Shown here: positions 24,520-37,240 of the stretch, piece by piece | Numbering within the stretch: the first letter of the stretch is position 1 | Layout of the letters: every line of letters begins with the position of its first letter | NCBI GenBank assembly: GCA_023634235.1 | Contig: JAMKCF010000003.1 | Span: forward strand, 21,980,742 to 22,044,741 | Length of the DNA stretch: 64,000 bases | Source: Pisaster brevispinus | Taxonomy: Eukaryota; Echinodermata; Asteroidea; Forcipulatida; Asteriidae | Reading direction: 5' to 3' | Program-made: the position numbers and the translations under genes | Notes under the pieces: generated by a model | Told to the model about the DNA's origin: nothing | The model's database searches: none | What the model saw: the letters and a program-made list of their open reading frames with translations, nothing else

Positions 24520-24728
24520 AAACCGTACTTAAAACCAATTTCTTAATTTAGTTTCAAAATGTGTTACTCTCTTAAAGTTTTAGGTTGAAACTCACTCTAA
24601 TCGATTGAAACTAGTGTCAACTGCAGATGATTTTGTCACTAGTTTCAATTGAATAGAGTGAATTTCAGTCTCAAATTTTAAGAGAGTATCTAAACCGTAC
24701 TTCAAACCAATTTCTTAATTTAATTTCA
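24520..24728. mobile_element. Hairpin MITE flanked by ~37-bp near-identical direct repeats
   Basis: TACTCTCTTAAAGTTTTAGG (24564 on) through GAAACTAGTG is mirrored by CACTAGTTTC (24637 on) through TTTTAAGAGAGTA (ends about 24688), giving arms of about 52 bp with a 20-bp loop. The hairpin sits between near-identical direct repeats, 24520-24556 and 24692-24728 (shared CCAATTTCTTAATTTA). These are long for a target-site duplication. Confidence 0.65.
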
Positions 24729-25189
24729 GGTTTGTTTATTCAGACCATACAGAAATAGTTTTGCCAGTTAATGTTGAAGTTGTGTAATATTTAAACTAAG
24801 TCACTGATTACTACGTTGTACTTAACTTAACAAACCATCACAACAGAAAGAATTTGCATTTAATATTTACTCGATCACAATCTCTCCTAAATTGCTAATC
24901 CAAGCACTCATGTTCTCATATTGAACGAGCCGTATTTATTTAATTTGTGATTACATAAATATACACTTTAAAATATAATTAACCAGGACACGTTCATGGT
25001 GTGTATTATTCAGCGTAACTGAACGGAAGTTGATCTTTTTGTATGTCAGACGGAAATTAAAATTTGTCACCAGTGGCCTGTAACTTTAAATCAACAACAC
25101 AGCTGGGATTTATATACGTACGTATTTTATTATATTTTTTGGACTTGATATTCTATATCTTTAGTCAGAAATGCGTGTGTGTGTGTGTG

Positions 25190-25560
25190 AGTTTGTTTTC
25201 ACATTCAAACCGGGGACCTATAACAAAAGAGGACAATAGGGTCCCCGGTTGGGTAAAGGTCCCCAGTTAGAAATTGTGTACAAAACCAATGGGAGCTGTT
25301 GCCAAAAAGTTAGAGTCCAAACAAAAGAGGGACAATAGGAGGTCCCCGATTGGAGGTGTTTACACACTTGTGTGCCCTTACACATGCCAACTTACGGGGT
25401 ACTTTTAACAATGGAACAATGGACCCCACAAGGCAATTTCAATAGGAACAATTGGGCCCCACAAGGGAATTCTATAGAAAAGGGAATAATAGAACAACAA
25501 TAGCAGTACCCCACAAACAGGATCCGTAAGGTTGCGTGTGTGTGTGTGTGTGTTTGATTA
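25190..25560. repeat. Dispersed GT-tailed repeat, copy 3 (longest)
   Basis: Contains 'ACCGGGGACC', 'GTGTACAAAACCAATGGGAG', 'ACAATGGAACAATGGACCCC', 'GGGAATAATAGAACAACAA' and a (GT)n tail at 25534-25552. It overlaps both other copies and so shows the order of the full unit. 'CCCCACAAGG' is itself repeated inside. Confidence 0.7.
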
Positions 25561-28470
25561 AATAAAATAATAAATTAACTATGTGTGACGAGCTTATTAT
25601 GATGCTGCATTTCTGATACCTCGTAGGCACTTATTTTAAACACTATTACATGTCAAAAAATTTGACATAAAGTTTCACTTGTAAATTTGATTGGAATTAA
25701 AGATGAAAGATCCACGCCGCATTTTTTCCCTAGAAGTTGTTCATATAGGAGTAAATTCTAATCACTTAGAGGGCTTACAAGGTTGAAGTAGGTTTCGCAT
25801 TGCACTCATGCTCATTTTTTAATAGAGTCCTTATGAAGTTGGGGGAAAATAATTAACGTCTCTAAACACACATAGCACTGTGAAAATGCAATTGTACTTA
25901 TTACCCTTACAGTGCAATATTTCACAACATCCTGAAACCTCAATGATGTCAAATTTCAAGTTTATGGATCGGTACATTTATGCACAGGAACGTGTTACTT
26001 TGTCCTGAATTTTGATGATATTCGAACAAAAATGAGTTTTACTGATGGAAAAAAGCCTCTTTGAAATGTACAGGCCCATGTAAATGCTGATATCCAATGA
26101 CGTCTTGTTACAAATGTCGCTATGAAAGAGAATCAAATAACATGTTGCACTGTTTTAAGTTGAGGTAATAGACTAATAGACTTCAGTGCATAACAAACAA
26201 ATAGAAATACATGTAATAATACAAATTTGACCTCGGAGACGCTCTTTTGGAAAAGGCCAGTGCTTCCAGCATACCACAGTCCTAACATGTGTAATAAGAA
26301 CATTTTAACTATGAGGAGTCCCTCGACAAAGTCATTAAAAATAGTTTGATAAAAACTTCCAGCATTGATCAAAACTTAGTCGATAGCAGGTCGGGCCTGT
26401 GACCGTGAAGTCGCCGACACACCGTGCAATGGCCATTTTGGAAATCACAGAACAGACAAGCAAACAAACAAACACCCCAACACCCCCCCCCCCCCCAACA
26501 AACGCTGAATACACTGAGTGTGTATACAAAATGTGATTTAGCTTGTGAGTTTAGGAAGTCATTGTGGTTCATCAACAAGGTTTTTTTTTTCTTCCCTAAA
26601 GCGGTTGTGTGCCTACTTTGCCAACAAAAAAGGTGCACGACACGCACTGAGAATGAGCTTTCATGCAAGTTTCAAAATGGCGTTCTTATGCAAACCGCCA
26701 TTCAGTCAGTGTAGCAAAGACCCCCGTTAAACGGGCAACGCTCTGCCGGTAGGCATAAGGTCACGCGCACGTTTTCCGCACCCAAAACACTCGTCCGGTG
26801 AGCTTTCTCTCTTTGCCCCAGCTAAAGGCGTTGTTTAAAAAGGTTTCGTCATAATGCAAATGTCTTGGGGTGCACCCCACTTAATAAACTCCCTGTAGCA
26901 TACAGTGCAAAATGTTAATATTCAAAAATACACAACTAATACTACAAAGTCTCACAGCTTTTTACAGCAAAGGGAAAATTATTCAGTGAATCTGTTGTTT
27001 TTTTTTCCTCTGCTGAATTCGATATTGGGGGTCCCAAGCCCCTTCGAGTTAATTATTCTCCCTCCAAATAAAAATACCCCTACACCGGTGTAGTTTTCCA
27101 AACGTCCGAGCACCAATCTTGAAAAATGTCCCTAGACCTCTCGGCAAGTAAGTTCATTTATTTCAGGGCCTGTCATCCAAAATAGAACAAGTTGGGAAGC
27201 AACAACCCCCGGGCCACAATTTGGCAAAGGTTTTAAACTTTATCCCTTTTATTGGGTGCCCAAATCTGTCTAAAATTAAATATTTTGAGGGCCAACAAAA
27301 TACTAATGAGGCCCTATAAGTGGGGTGCACCCATTTAGATCACTGGTTTGTACTACCTATGTCAAAATTTCAAAATTGCGCACTCTGAAAAAAAAACCTT
27401 TGATTACACGCTATATTTCATCATCTTTCTATTCACCGTCTTATTGGTAATCCCTTTTCTCTGAAAAATTACGCGTGATTTCAACCTGTAGTAAGCCTAT
27501 TCAATTTGAATGTTATCAAACAATAAGTCCCTTTCAATCTGTCATATTAGAGTTAAGTAAGATTGACTTGTTTTGAAGCCGGATTTCTATCGTATGTGTC
27601 CAAGGGGGAATTTTGACACCGCTGAGACCGAGTTACATTTGGACATATTATAGACCGTGTAAGTGTCGCCACAACAAGGAAAGATCGTCCAAGCTCTGAG
27701 CCATCAGCTATAGGGGGTTAACGTGGGTGCGACGCATTTTTGTCACAATTTGTTTTCCACAAAACCGTATTAATGGCATGATTACATTTACAATTTACAA
27801 CGTGACTGAAAAAAATATGACAGATGATAGAGGTAAATATATGTTTATTTCTTCTAGGTTGAATGACCAGTTTCAGCCAGTTTGCATGGGAATGACAAAA
27901 CACCAAGAAGGTTTTGTAAGATAATTCAAATTCTTTTTCTTTGTTGCCAGACCTCCAATCCTCCACACGTGAAGTTCTTAGAAGAACATTTTGTAGCGAG
28001 TTTCCTTCGTTGTAACTAAAAGTATGTGTCACATTGAGTTGATTCCAGGTCAGTTTGGTTGATGAACACTTGACAGGAACAATGACTGTTTCTAGCGCGA
28101 CCTCTTTTCCTTTTGAAATTGTGTTCAATACTTTGCACACGATGTTTTAATCATTCTGTCTAAGAGTAATTCAATTTTGAAACCCTCTTCAAGAATTAGA
28201 AGCTTAAACTAGAGCAAACATCACAAAAGACACGGCATTGACAAGTCACACATTAAAAGGTTTGGAGAAATTGTATTCAACAGAGTTAGTCAACTCATTT
28301 GCAGTTGTCGTTGGAGGGATGTGTCTTATAATTGGTCAAAGTGGGCAAACACATAAGTTCTACTAACTTTACTGTATCTTGATTTTAAAAAAGGAATTTG
28401 CACAACACAAATTTCTGATGAACCATTATTCTAAGTGTAATCAATTATCGAGACAAAAGAATTATATTTT
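25561..28470. other. Intergenic, no gene recognised
   Basis: The region holds a poly-C/(CAAA)n stretch at 26455-26500 and AT-rich sequence. The longest open frame (27718-28140 minus, 140 codons) has no recognised domain, and one of that length is expected by chance. Nothing further can be supported. Confidence 0.4.
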
Positions 28471-28477
28471 GTATTTA

Positions 28478-31400
28478 TTTTTCAAAAAGGAAATTTTAAA
28501 CCGATTTTGACAAAAATGCTGAACTAACCCCTTGAGGTTTTTTTTGCAATTTTGGCTTTATTTTTAAAAAGCAATTTCTAGCTCAAGTTTTGACAAAAAT
28601 GCTGGACTAACCCCTTATGATATTTTGCGTAAAGCAATTTTTGCCCCAAATTTGACCAAACCCTCTATGATTTTTTCAACTTGGGCTTAATTTTTAGAAA
28701 AACAGTCTGCGGCCCAAATTTGACAAACTGCTTGTCTAACCCCTTATGATTGTTTAAAATTTTCGTAAAAAGAAACCTCAAAGTTTGATGTTTGGCACAA
28801 ATTTGAAAGAAAACAATTGCTGGACTAACCCCTTAACAAAAATTCCAATTTGTTTTCATTTTCAAAAAGAAAATATTAACCCAATTTTGACAAAAATTAT
28901 GGACTAACCCCTTGTGATTTTTTTGCAATTTTGGCTTTATTTTTAAACAGCAATTACTATAGCTTAAATTTTACAAAAATGCTGGACTAACCCCTAATGA
29001 TATTTTGCAAAATTTGAAGAAAAGAACTGCTGAACTTACCCCTAATAGTTTTTTCAGTTATCAGTATAATTGTCGCAAATTAGTTGGGGTTCTTTTTGCC
29101 CAAAATATAAAAAAAAATGCTGGATTTATGATTTTTTTTTCAATATGGGCTTAAATTTCAAGAACGATTTCTAGCCAAAAATTGACAAAAATGCTGAACT
29201 TAACCCTTGTGATTTTTTGTGAATTTTAGGTTAATTAAAAAAAAAACCATTGTGTCCCAATTTTTGCAAAATGCTGGATTAACCCCTTATAATTTTTTGC
29301 AATATGGGCTTTATTTCCAAAAAGCAATTTTTGCCCCAAATTTGACCAACATTGTGTTCTTACCCCTTATAGTTGTTTTCCTCTGTTTTTGCTCTAATTT
29401 CTGCAAATAAATCCCCCCCCCCCCCCATTCGACAGAACGCTGGACCAAACCCTCAATGATTTTTTCAACTTGGGCTTAATTTAAAAAAAAAACAGTCTGC
29501 GGTCCAAATTTGACAAACTGCTTGTCTAACCCCTTATGATTGTTTTAAATTTTCGTTAAAAAACCCTCAAATTTTGATATTTGGCACAAATTTGAAAGAG
29601 AACAATTGCTGGACTAACCCCTTAACAAAAATTCCAATTTGTTTTCATTTTCAAAAAGAAAATATTAACCCAATTTTGACAAAAATTATGGACTAACCCC
29701 TTGTGATTTTTTTGCAATTTTGGCTTTATTTTTAACAAGCAATTTCTAGCTTAAATTGTGCAAAAATGCTGGACTAACCCCTAATGATATTTTGCAAAAT
29801 TTGAAGAAAAGAACTGCTGAACTTACCCCTAATAGTTTTTTCAGTTATCAGTATAATTGTCGCAAATTAGTTGGGGTTCTTTTTGCCCAAAATATAAAAA
29901 AAAATGCTGGATTTATGATTTTTTTTTCAATATGGGCTTAAATTTCAAGAACGATTTCTAGCCAAAAATTGACAAAAATGCTGAACTTAACCCTTGTGAT
30001 TTTTTGTGAATTTTAGGTTAATTAAAAAAAAAACCATTGTGTCCCAATTTTTGCAAAATGCTGGATTAACCCCTTATAATTTTTTGCAATATGGGCTTTA
30101 TTTCCAAAAAGCAATTTTTGCCCCAAATTTGACCAACATTGTGTTCTTACCCCTTATAGTTGTTTTCCTCTGTTTTTGCTCTAATTTCTGCAAATAAATC
30201 CCCCCCCCCCATTCGACAGAACGCTGGACCAAACCCTCAATGATTTTTTCAACTTGGGCTTAATTTAAAAAAAAACAGTCTGCGGTCCAAATTTGACAAA
30301 CTGCTTGTCTAACCCCTTATGATTGTTTTAAATTTTCGTTAAAAAACCCTCAAATTTTGATATTTGGCACAAATTTGAAAGAGAACAATTGCTGGACTAA
30401 CCCCTTAACAAAAATTCCAATTTGTTTTCATTTTCAAAAAGAAAATATTAACCCAATTTTGACAAAAATTATGGACTAACCCCTTGTGATTTTTTTGCAA
30501 TTTTGGCTTTATTTTTAACAAGCAATTTCTAGCTTAAATTGTGCAAAAATGCTGGACTAACCCCTAATGATATTTTGCAAAATTTGAAGAAAAGAACTGC
30601 TGAACTTACCCCTAATAGTTTTTCAGTTATCAGTATAATTGTCGCAAATTAGTTGGGGTTCTTTTTGCCCAAAATATAAAAAAAAATGCTGGATTTATGA
30701 TTTTTTTTTCAATATGGGCTTAAATTTCAAGAACGATTTCTAGCCAAAAATTGACAAAAATGCTGAACTTAACCCTTGTGATTTTTTGTGAATTTTAGGT
30801 TAATTTAAAAAAAAACCATTGTGTCCCAATTTTTGCAAAATGCTGGATTAACCCCTTATAATTTTTTGCAATATGGGCTTTATTTCCAAAAAGCAATTTT
30901 TGCCCCAAATTTGACCAACATTGTGTTCTTACCCCTTATAGTTGTTTTCCTCTGTTTTTGCTCTAATTTCTGCAAATAAATCCCCCCCCCCCATTCGACA
31001 GAACGCTGGACCAAACCCTCAATGATTTTTTCAACTTGGGCTTAATTTAAAAAAAAACAGTCTGCGGTCCAAATTTGACAAACTGCTTGTCTAACCCCTT
31101 ATGATTGTTTTAAATTTTCGTTAAAAAACCCTCAAATTTTGATATTTGGCACAAATTTGAAAGAGAACAATTGCTGGACTAACCCCTTAACAAAAATTCC
31201 AATTTGTTTTCATTTTCAAAAAGAAAATATTAACCCAATTTTGACAAAAATTATGGACTAACCCCTTGTGATTTTTTTGCAATTTTGGCTTTATTTTTAA
31301 CAAGCAATTTCTAGCTTAAATTGTGCAAAAATGCTGGACTAACCCCTAATGATATTTTGCAAAATTTGAAGAAAAGAACTGCTGAACTTACCCCTAATAG

Positions 31401-33885
31401 TTTTTCAGTTATCAGTATAATTGTCGCAAATTAGTTGGGGTTCTTTTTGCCCAAAATATAAAAAAAAATGCTGGATTTATGATTTTTTTTTCAATATGGG
31501 CTTAAATTTCAAGAACGATTTCTAGCCAAAAATTGACAAAAATGCTGAACTTAACCCTTGTGATTTTTTGTGAATTTTAGGTTAATTAAAAAAAAAACCA
31601 TTGTGTCCCAATTTTTGCAAAATGCTGGATTAACCCCTTATAATTTTTTGCAATATGGGCTTTATTTCCAAAAAGCAATTTTTGCCCCAAATTTGACCAA
31701 CATTGTGTTCTTACCCCTTATAGTTGTTTTCCTCTGTTTTTGCTCTAATTTCTGCAAATAAATCCCCCCCCCCCATTCGACAGAACGCTGGACCAAACCC
31801 TCAATGATTTTTTCAACTTGGGCTTAATTTAAAAAAAAACAGTCTGCGGTCCAAATTTGACAAACTGCTTGTCTAACCCCTTATGATTGTTTTAAATTTT
31901 CGTTAAAAAACCCTCAAATTTTGATATTTGGCACAAATTTGAAAGAGAACAATTGCTGGACTAACCCCTTAACAAAAATTCCAATTTGTTTTCATTTTCA
32001 AAAAGAAAATATTAACCCAATTTTGACAAAAATTATGGACTAACCCCTTGTGATTTTTTTGCAATTTTGGCTTTATTTTTAACAAGCAATTTCTAGCTTA
32101 AATTGTGCAAAAATGCTGGACTAACCCCTAATGATATTTTGCAAAATTTGAAGAAAAGAACTGCTGAACTTACCCCTAATAGTTTTTCAGTTATCAGTAT
32201 AATTGTCGCAAATTAGTTGGGGTTCTTTTTGCCCAAAATATAAAAAAAAATGCTGGATTTATGATTTTTTTTTCAATATGGGCTTAAATTTCAAGAACGA
32301 TTTCTAGCCAAAAATTGACAAAAATGCTGAACTTAACCCTTGTGATTTTTTGTGAATTTTAGGTTAATTTAAAAAAAAACCATTGTGTCCCAATTTTTGC
32401 AAAATGCTGGATTAACCCCTTATAATTTTTTGCAATATGGGCTTTATTTCCAAAAAGCAATTTTTGCCCCAAATTTGACCAACATTGTGTTCTTACCCCT
32501 TATAGTTGTTTTCCTCTGTTTTTGCTCTAATTTCTGCAAATAAATCCCCCCCCCCCCATTCGACAGAACGCTGGACCAAACCCTCAATGATTTTTTCAAC
32601 TTGGGCTTAATTTAAAAAAAAACAGTCTGCGGTCCAAATTTGACAAACTGCTTGTCTAACCCCTTATGATTGTTTTAAATTTTCGTTAAAAAACCCTCAA
32701 ATTTTGATATTTGGCACAAATTTGAAAGAGAACAATTGCTGGACTAACCCCTTAACAAAAATTCCAATTTGTTTTCATTTTCAAAAAGAAAATATTAACC
32801 CAATTTTGACAAAAATTATGGACTAACCCCTTGTGATTTTTTTGCAATTTTGGCTTTATTTTTAACAAGCAATTTCTAGCTTAAATTGTGCAAAAATGCT
32901 GGACTAACCCCTGATGACATTTTGCAAAATTTGAAGAAAAGAACTGCTGAACTTACCCCATTATAGTTTTTTCAGTTATCAGTATAACTGTCGCAAATTA
33001 GTTGGGGGTTTTTTTGGCCCAAAATTGAAAAAAAATGCTGGATTTATGATTTTTTTTCAATATGGGCTTAAATTTCAAGAACGACTTCTAGCCAAAAATT
33101 GACAAAAATGCTGGACTTAACCCTTGTGATTTGTTTTTTAAATTTAGGTTAAAAAATTTAATTAAAACAAAAATGTGTCCCAATTTTGGCAGAAATGCTG
33201 GATTAACCCGTTATAATTTGTTGTAATAGGCCTATGGGCCTTATTTCCATAAGGCAATTTTTGCCAAAAATTTGACCAACAATATGTTCTTACCCCTTTT
33301 AGTTGATTTCCTCTGTTTTTGCTCTAATTTCTGCAAATAAGTTTTCCCCCCACAAATTCGACAAAACGCTGAACCAAACCCTTTATGATTTTTCAACTTG
33401 GGCCCAATTTATGAAAAAAAAACAGTCTGCGGTCCAAATTCGACAAAAATGCGAGACTAACCCCTTATGATTGTTTTCAATTTTCAGAAAAAAATTCACA
33501 TTTTGATATTTGACCCAAATTTGAAGGAAAAAAATGCTGGACTAACCCCTTAAAACAAATTCCTATTTTGTCTTCATTTTCAAAAAGAAAATTTCAAACC
33601 AATTTTTACCAAAATGATGGACTTACCCCTTGTCTATTTTTGCAATTTTGGCTCTCTTTTTAAAAGTAATTTCTAGCCCAAATTTGACAAAAATCCTGGA
33701 CTAACCCATTACGATTTTTTTCAAACTTGGCTTAGTTTCCACAAACCATTTTTCTTCTTTTGTTTGACAAAAACGCTGGACTTAACCCTTATGATTTTTT
33801 TGTAAAGTTGAGCTTAAATTTCAAAAACCCATTGTGTCCTAAATTTTGCACAAATGCTAGATGAACCCCGTAATGATTTTTGTAC
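28478..33885. repeat. 5.4-kb minisatellite with ~783-bp higher-order units
   Basis: The basic monomer is about 80 bp and carries GCTGGACTAACCCCTTATGA, a T-rich stretch with GCAATTTTGGC or CAATATGGGC, and a CAAATTTGACAAAAAT end. Ten or so diverged monomers form a higher-order unit. Using CTTGTCTAACCCC as the landmark, units start at 28731, 29521, 30304, 31086, 31868 and 32651, with lengths of 790, 783, 782, 782 and 783 bp. The central units look almost identical by eye apart from a poly-C run of 9-16 bases near each AAATAAATC. The flanking monomers (28478-28730 and 33000-33885) are much more diverged. The 63-codon open frames at 29219, 30006 and 31570 are the same repeat segment, not genes. 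Confidence 0.95.
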
Positions 33886-35520
33886 ATATTCACTCTGTTA
33901 AAGGAAGTGCCTCTCCTCTGCGTTCTTGACCGTTGAGAGTTGCTTTTCTCTCAAACACACCTGCCTTGGATTGAGAAAAACAAATAAAAAGAAAAGGGAG
34001 AAAAAGAAAAACATTGTCAATATGGCTTTCGAAGTAATCAAACTATGAATTGAATATCTAGATTTACATAAGTTTAAATTCAAAATACTTTATTCATTCA
34101 CAATCTGCCAAATCATATTTTAGAGTGTACCATGTATCTTTATAGAATAGGATAATATTATAATAAGTATAATTTTCATCATACTAATCAACATCATTTG
34201 TCATCATATATACACATGAGAATGCATGGAAATACAAAACAATAAACATACAATACAAAAGACACTACCTGACAACGGGAACTGCCAAACAAAGGAAGCT
34301 TTAGAGTGCTGTGTCCCTCAGCCAGGTTTCTCCTTAAAAGCTCACGGTAAAAATAGTTTGATTAACTTTTAATCAATCATAATAATACAAGTTATAATAT
34401 ATTAATACAGTAATCGGTAAATTGTAATAATAATGTCATGGAGATGGTTAACATTATTTTTTCTCTGGTTCGTTAGTTACGCAAAAAAATATATATGCTG
34501 AAGGATCCAGTTTTTATGAATTCTTGTTAGATGTCAATGCATTAATTATTCACTTCTTGGCAAACCGTTCTACTGTTAATAAATAGCTGCAGAAAAAAAG
34601 GTGCAACACGTGCATGAGGGACATGGAGATCCAGGGACGAGTCTGTCGTGACATCCTGGACCGAGGACACCACTCGAAATGTAAGAACAATCTATTTGGG
34701 AAAGCGTTTACATCCAACTATAACTAATTAGACTGCATATTTCTGAGGCTTAAGTATTAATGTGTTAATGAAGGAGCTTCTGTATTTACCCTGCAGTTAG
34801 GGACGCTATCAGCTCATTCTGACATATTTCCATTGCCTTAAACACATCGTACACTGGTCAGCTCATGCCATGATATCAAATTGGACCGTCCTAGGGGCGG
34901 TGTCAATCGATAGGAGTAAATGATTGGGTTTTTTTTTTTTAAGGGGCAGGCCAGACCTCTGCCAGCATCCATTGTGTACAAAATTAGTAAGTCACGTGTC
35001 AATGGTAGATGAAACCAAATTATAATAGTTAATAACTTAATCAAGCAAACAAGTAGGCTGAAATAAACCCAAACATTATTACCCACATATGTAAACGACA
35101 CACGTAGATAAAAAACAAATCATTCACAAAAAATGCAAAACAAAGCCTCTTACCTTATTAGGAAATAGCTTGTCAGTGTGTGCCGACAACATGGGCGTTG
35201 CAACCAACAAGTCATCCTCTTGGGTGAACAGATAACATCCCTCTGTTTGTCCTTAAAGATCAAACTGTACTCTGTGTGTGATACTAATAAACAAAAGGAT
35301 TAACAGATAATATTGTATATTCCTGACAAGTGACTGTTCTTATTTTTCTAATTAATACAAAAGAAGCCCAATGTTGTACCGCCAGTTATTATAAAAGATT
35401 CATACAAATGAAGAGAAACGTTTTACTGTCGGTTTCCGGGGGTTAAAACTATATTGTGTAGTAGGCAGTTTTAAGATTTTGCGTAAAGAGAGTAGTACAT
35501 TTAAAAAAGTTTTGTTTTTT
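33886..35520. other. Intergenic; one GC-richer patch at 34600-34690
   Basis: Mostly AT-rich. The 34600-34690 patch is distinctly GC-richer and open in one plus frame, reading CNTCMRDMEIQGRVCRDILD and then RGHHSKC, followed by a GTAAGA donor-like word at 34681. The upstream side is AAAAAAAG without a pyrimidine tract, so an acceptor is not supported. It may be a fragment of a cysteine-rich secreted or extracellular peptide exon; I recognise no family. Confidence 0.25.
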
Positions 35521-35524
35521 TAAT

Positions 35525-35668
35525 TTTTACTCAACACCGATGTGTACTAAGCACTGTCGAGCCTCGGAAATAATCCATAGGAATCCATACTACTCGGTTG
35601 TGATTCGAACTCAAGACCCCGCCATTCTAGGGTAAATTTTCTCAAACCACTATACCACCCGAGTGTAT
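35525..35668 (-). mobile_element. tRNA-derived SINE, diverged copy
   Basis: On the minus strand the order is ACTCGGGTGGTATAGTGGTT (A box), GAGTTCGAATCACA (B-box-like), then AGTGCTTAGTACACATCGGT and an A-rich tail, matching the copy at 10123-10339. The B box has changed (GAGTTCGAATC), and no clear flanking duplication is visible, so it is the older insertion. Confidence 0.7.
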
Positions 35669-35816
35669 GGAATTGTGGTCACCTCTGATGCAATTATTAC
35701 ATCGATTGGGGTTAGGGGAATTGCTTGGGGTCAAGGTTAGGGTTATTAAAATAAAATTAAAAACTTCGTTGGACATTTCAGTATGAAAATTTGTTCCATA
35801 CGCAAAAAGCACTTTG

Positions 35817-36500
35817 TTTGTATTATTTCTGACTGATTTTAAAGGTAAGATGTGTTTTGTTTCTCCTTGTTGCCTCGAAATTTGCAAAAAAATTAAACGA
35901 TTCTTCCATCGTCTCTCTCCGTCCGTCTTCCCTTTCTCCCTCCCTGTAAACGGTTGTGTTCTAATGAGCCAAACTCAACAGTTAAATTAAATTCAGTGCT
36001 GTCTGTCAATTTTCATTAAATAGGGGGGCCTATCGTTACAAGGGGGATCCAAGGTCAAACTAGTGTTTTTGTTGTTGAATTCAGTATCTATAAGAATGGG
36101 TCTTGATAAAGTGGGGTGGTTTCAAGTATCTGATAACCTCATATCAAAATGGTGTAAGATGTATTTTTGTTTGATATTCTTTCGGGGCGAACATTGAAAT
36201 ATGATGTCACTTGGCTATCAACAACAAATGGGTCTGTGCATTCCAAAGACAACTTTTAAAAGGTCCAATTCAATGCCTAAATTAATGACTGCAAGCATTC
36301 ACATTCTAGTAGTCGGCTGTACACACGCAATAGCTTGTTTAGCTTTCCAGTTATTTCCACGGGGTGTTTGTTTGTTAGTTAGTTTGTTTGTATGATTTTG
36401 GGGTGTTTGTTTGTTTGTTTGTTTGTTTTTTGTTGGAGTGTTTGTTGGTTTGTTTTGGGGGGTGTTGGGGTGTTTGTTTGTTTGTTGGTGCGTTGGGGTG
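35817..36500. repeat. 684-bp tandem duplication, unit 1
   Basis: The unit starts TTTGTATTATTTCTGACTG and ends GGTGCGTTGGGGTG. The next 684 bases (36501-37184) read the same throughout by eye, including the GTTT microsatellite at the end. The 64-codon frame at 36201 is repeated at 36885 and is not convincingly coding. Confidence 0.93.
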
Positions 36501-37184
36501 TTTGTATTATTTCTGACTGATTTTAAAGGTAAGATGTGTTTTGTTTCTCCTTGTTGCCTCGAAATTTGCAAAAAAATTAAACGATTCTTCCATCGTCTCT
36601 CTCCGTCCGTCTTCCCTTTCTCCCTCCCTGTAAACGGTTGTGTTCTAATGAGCCAAACTCAACAGTTAAATTAAATTCAGTGCTGTCTGTCAATTTTCAT
36701 TAAATAGGGGGGCCTATCGTTACAAGGGGGATCCAAGGTCAAACTAGTGTTTTTGTTGTTGAATTCAGTATCTATAAGAATGGGTCTTGATAAAGTGGGG
36801 TGGTTTCAAGTATCTGATAACCTCATATCAAAATGGTGTAAGATGTATTTTTGTTTGATATTCTTTCGGGGCGAACATTGAAATATGATGTCACTTGGCT
36901 ATCAACAACAAATGGGTCTGTGCATTCCAAAGACAACTTTTAAAAGGTCCAATTCAATGCCTAAATTAATGACTGCAAGCATTCACATTCTAGTAGTCGG
37001 CTGTACACACGCAATAGCTTGTTTAGCTTTCCAGTTATTTCCACGGGGTGTTTGTTTGTTAGTTAGTTTGTTTGTATGATTTTGGGGTGTTTGTTTGTTT
37101 GTTTGTTTGTTTTTTGTTGGAGTGTTTGTTGGTTTGTTTTGGGGGGTGTTGGGGTGTTTGTTTGTTTGTTGGTGCGTTGGGGTG
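36501..37184. repeat. 684-bp tandem duplication, unit 2
   Basis: An apparently exact copy of 35817-36500, immediately adjacent and in the same orientation. It runs on into a (GTTT)n microsatellite to about 37236. Unequal exchange at GTTT-rich ends, or an assembly artefact, would explain it. Confidence 0.93.
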
Positions 37185-37240
37185 TTTGTTTGTTTTTTGT
37201 TTTTGTTTTTTGTTTGTTTGTTTGTTTGTTTGTTTGGGTC
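37185..37240. repeat. (GTTT)n microsatellite
   Basis: TTTG repeats with longer T runs, continuing the repeat-rich end of the 684-bp unit. Confidence 0.8.

Noticed and set aside
27718..28140. 140-codon minus-strand frame
   Set aside because: A frame this long is expected by chance in 64 kb of AT-rich sequence; no domain, signal peptide or splice pattern supports it.
29219..31761. Three identical 63-codon frames
   Set aside because: They are the same segment of the higher-order minisatellite unit. In units where an A run is one base shorter the frame is lost, so they are not genes.
28478..33885. Telomere-like CTAACCCC words
   Set aside because: They occur once per 80-bp monomer and are not tandem TTAGGG repeats; the array is a minisatellite, not an interstitial telomere.
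36201..37079. Two identical 64-codon frames
   Set aside because: They are copies created by the 684-bp duplication; there is no domain, and they end in microsatellite.
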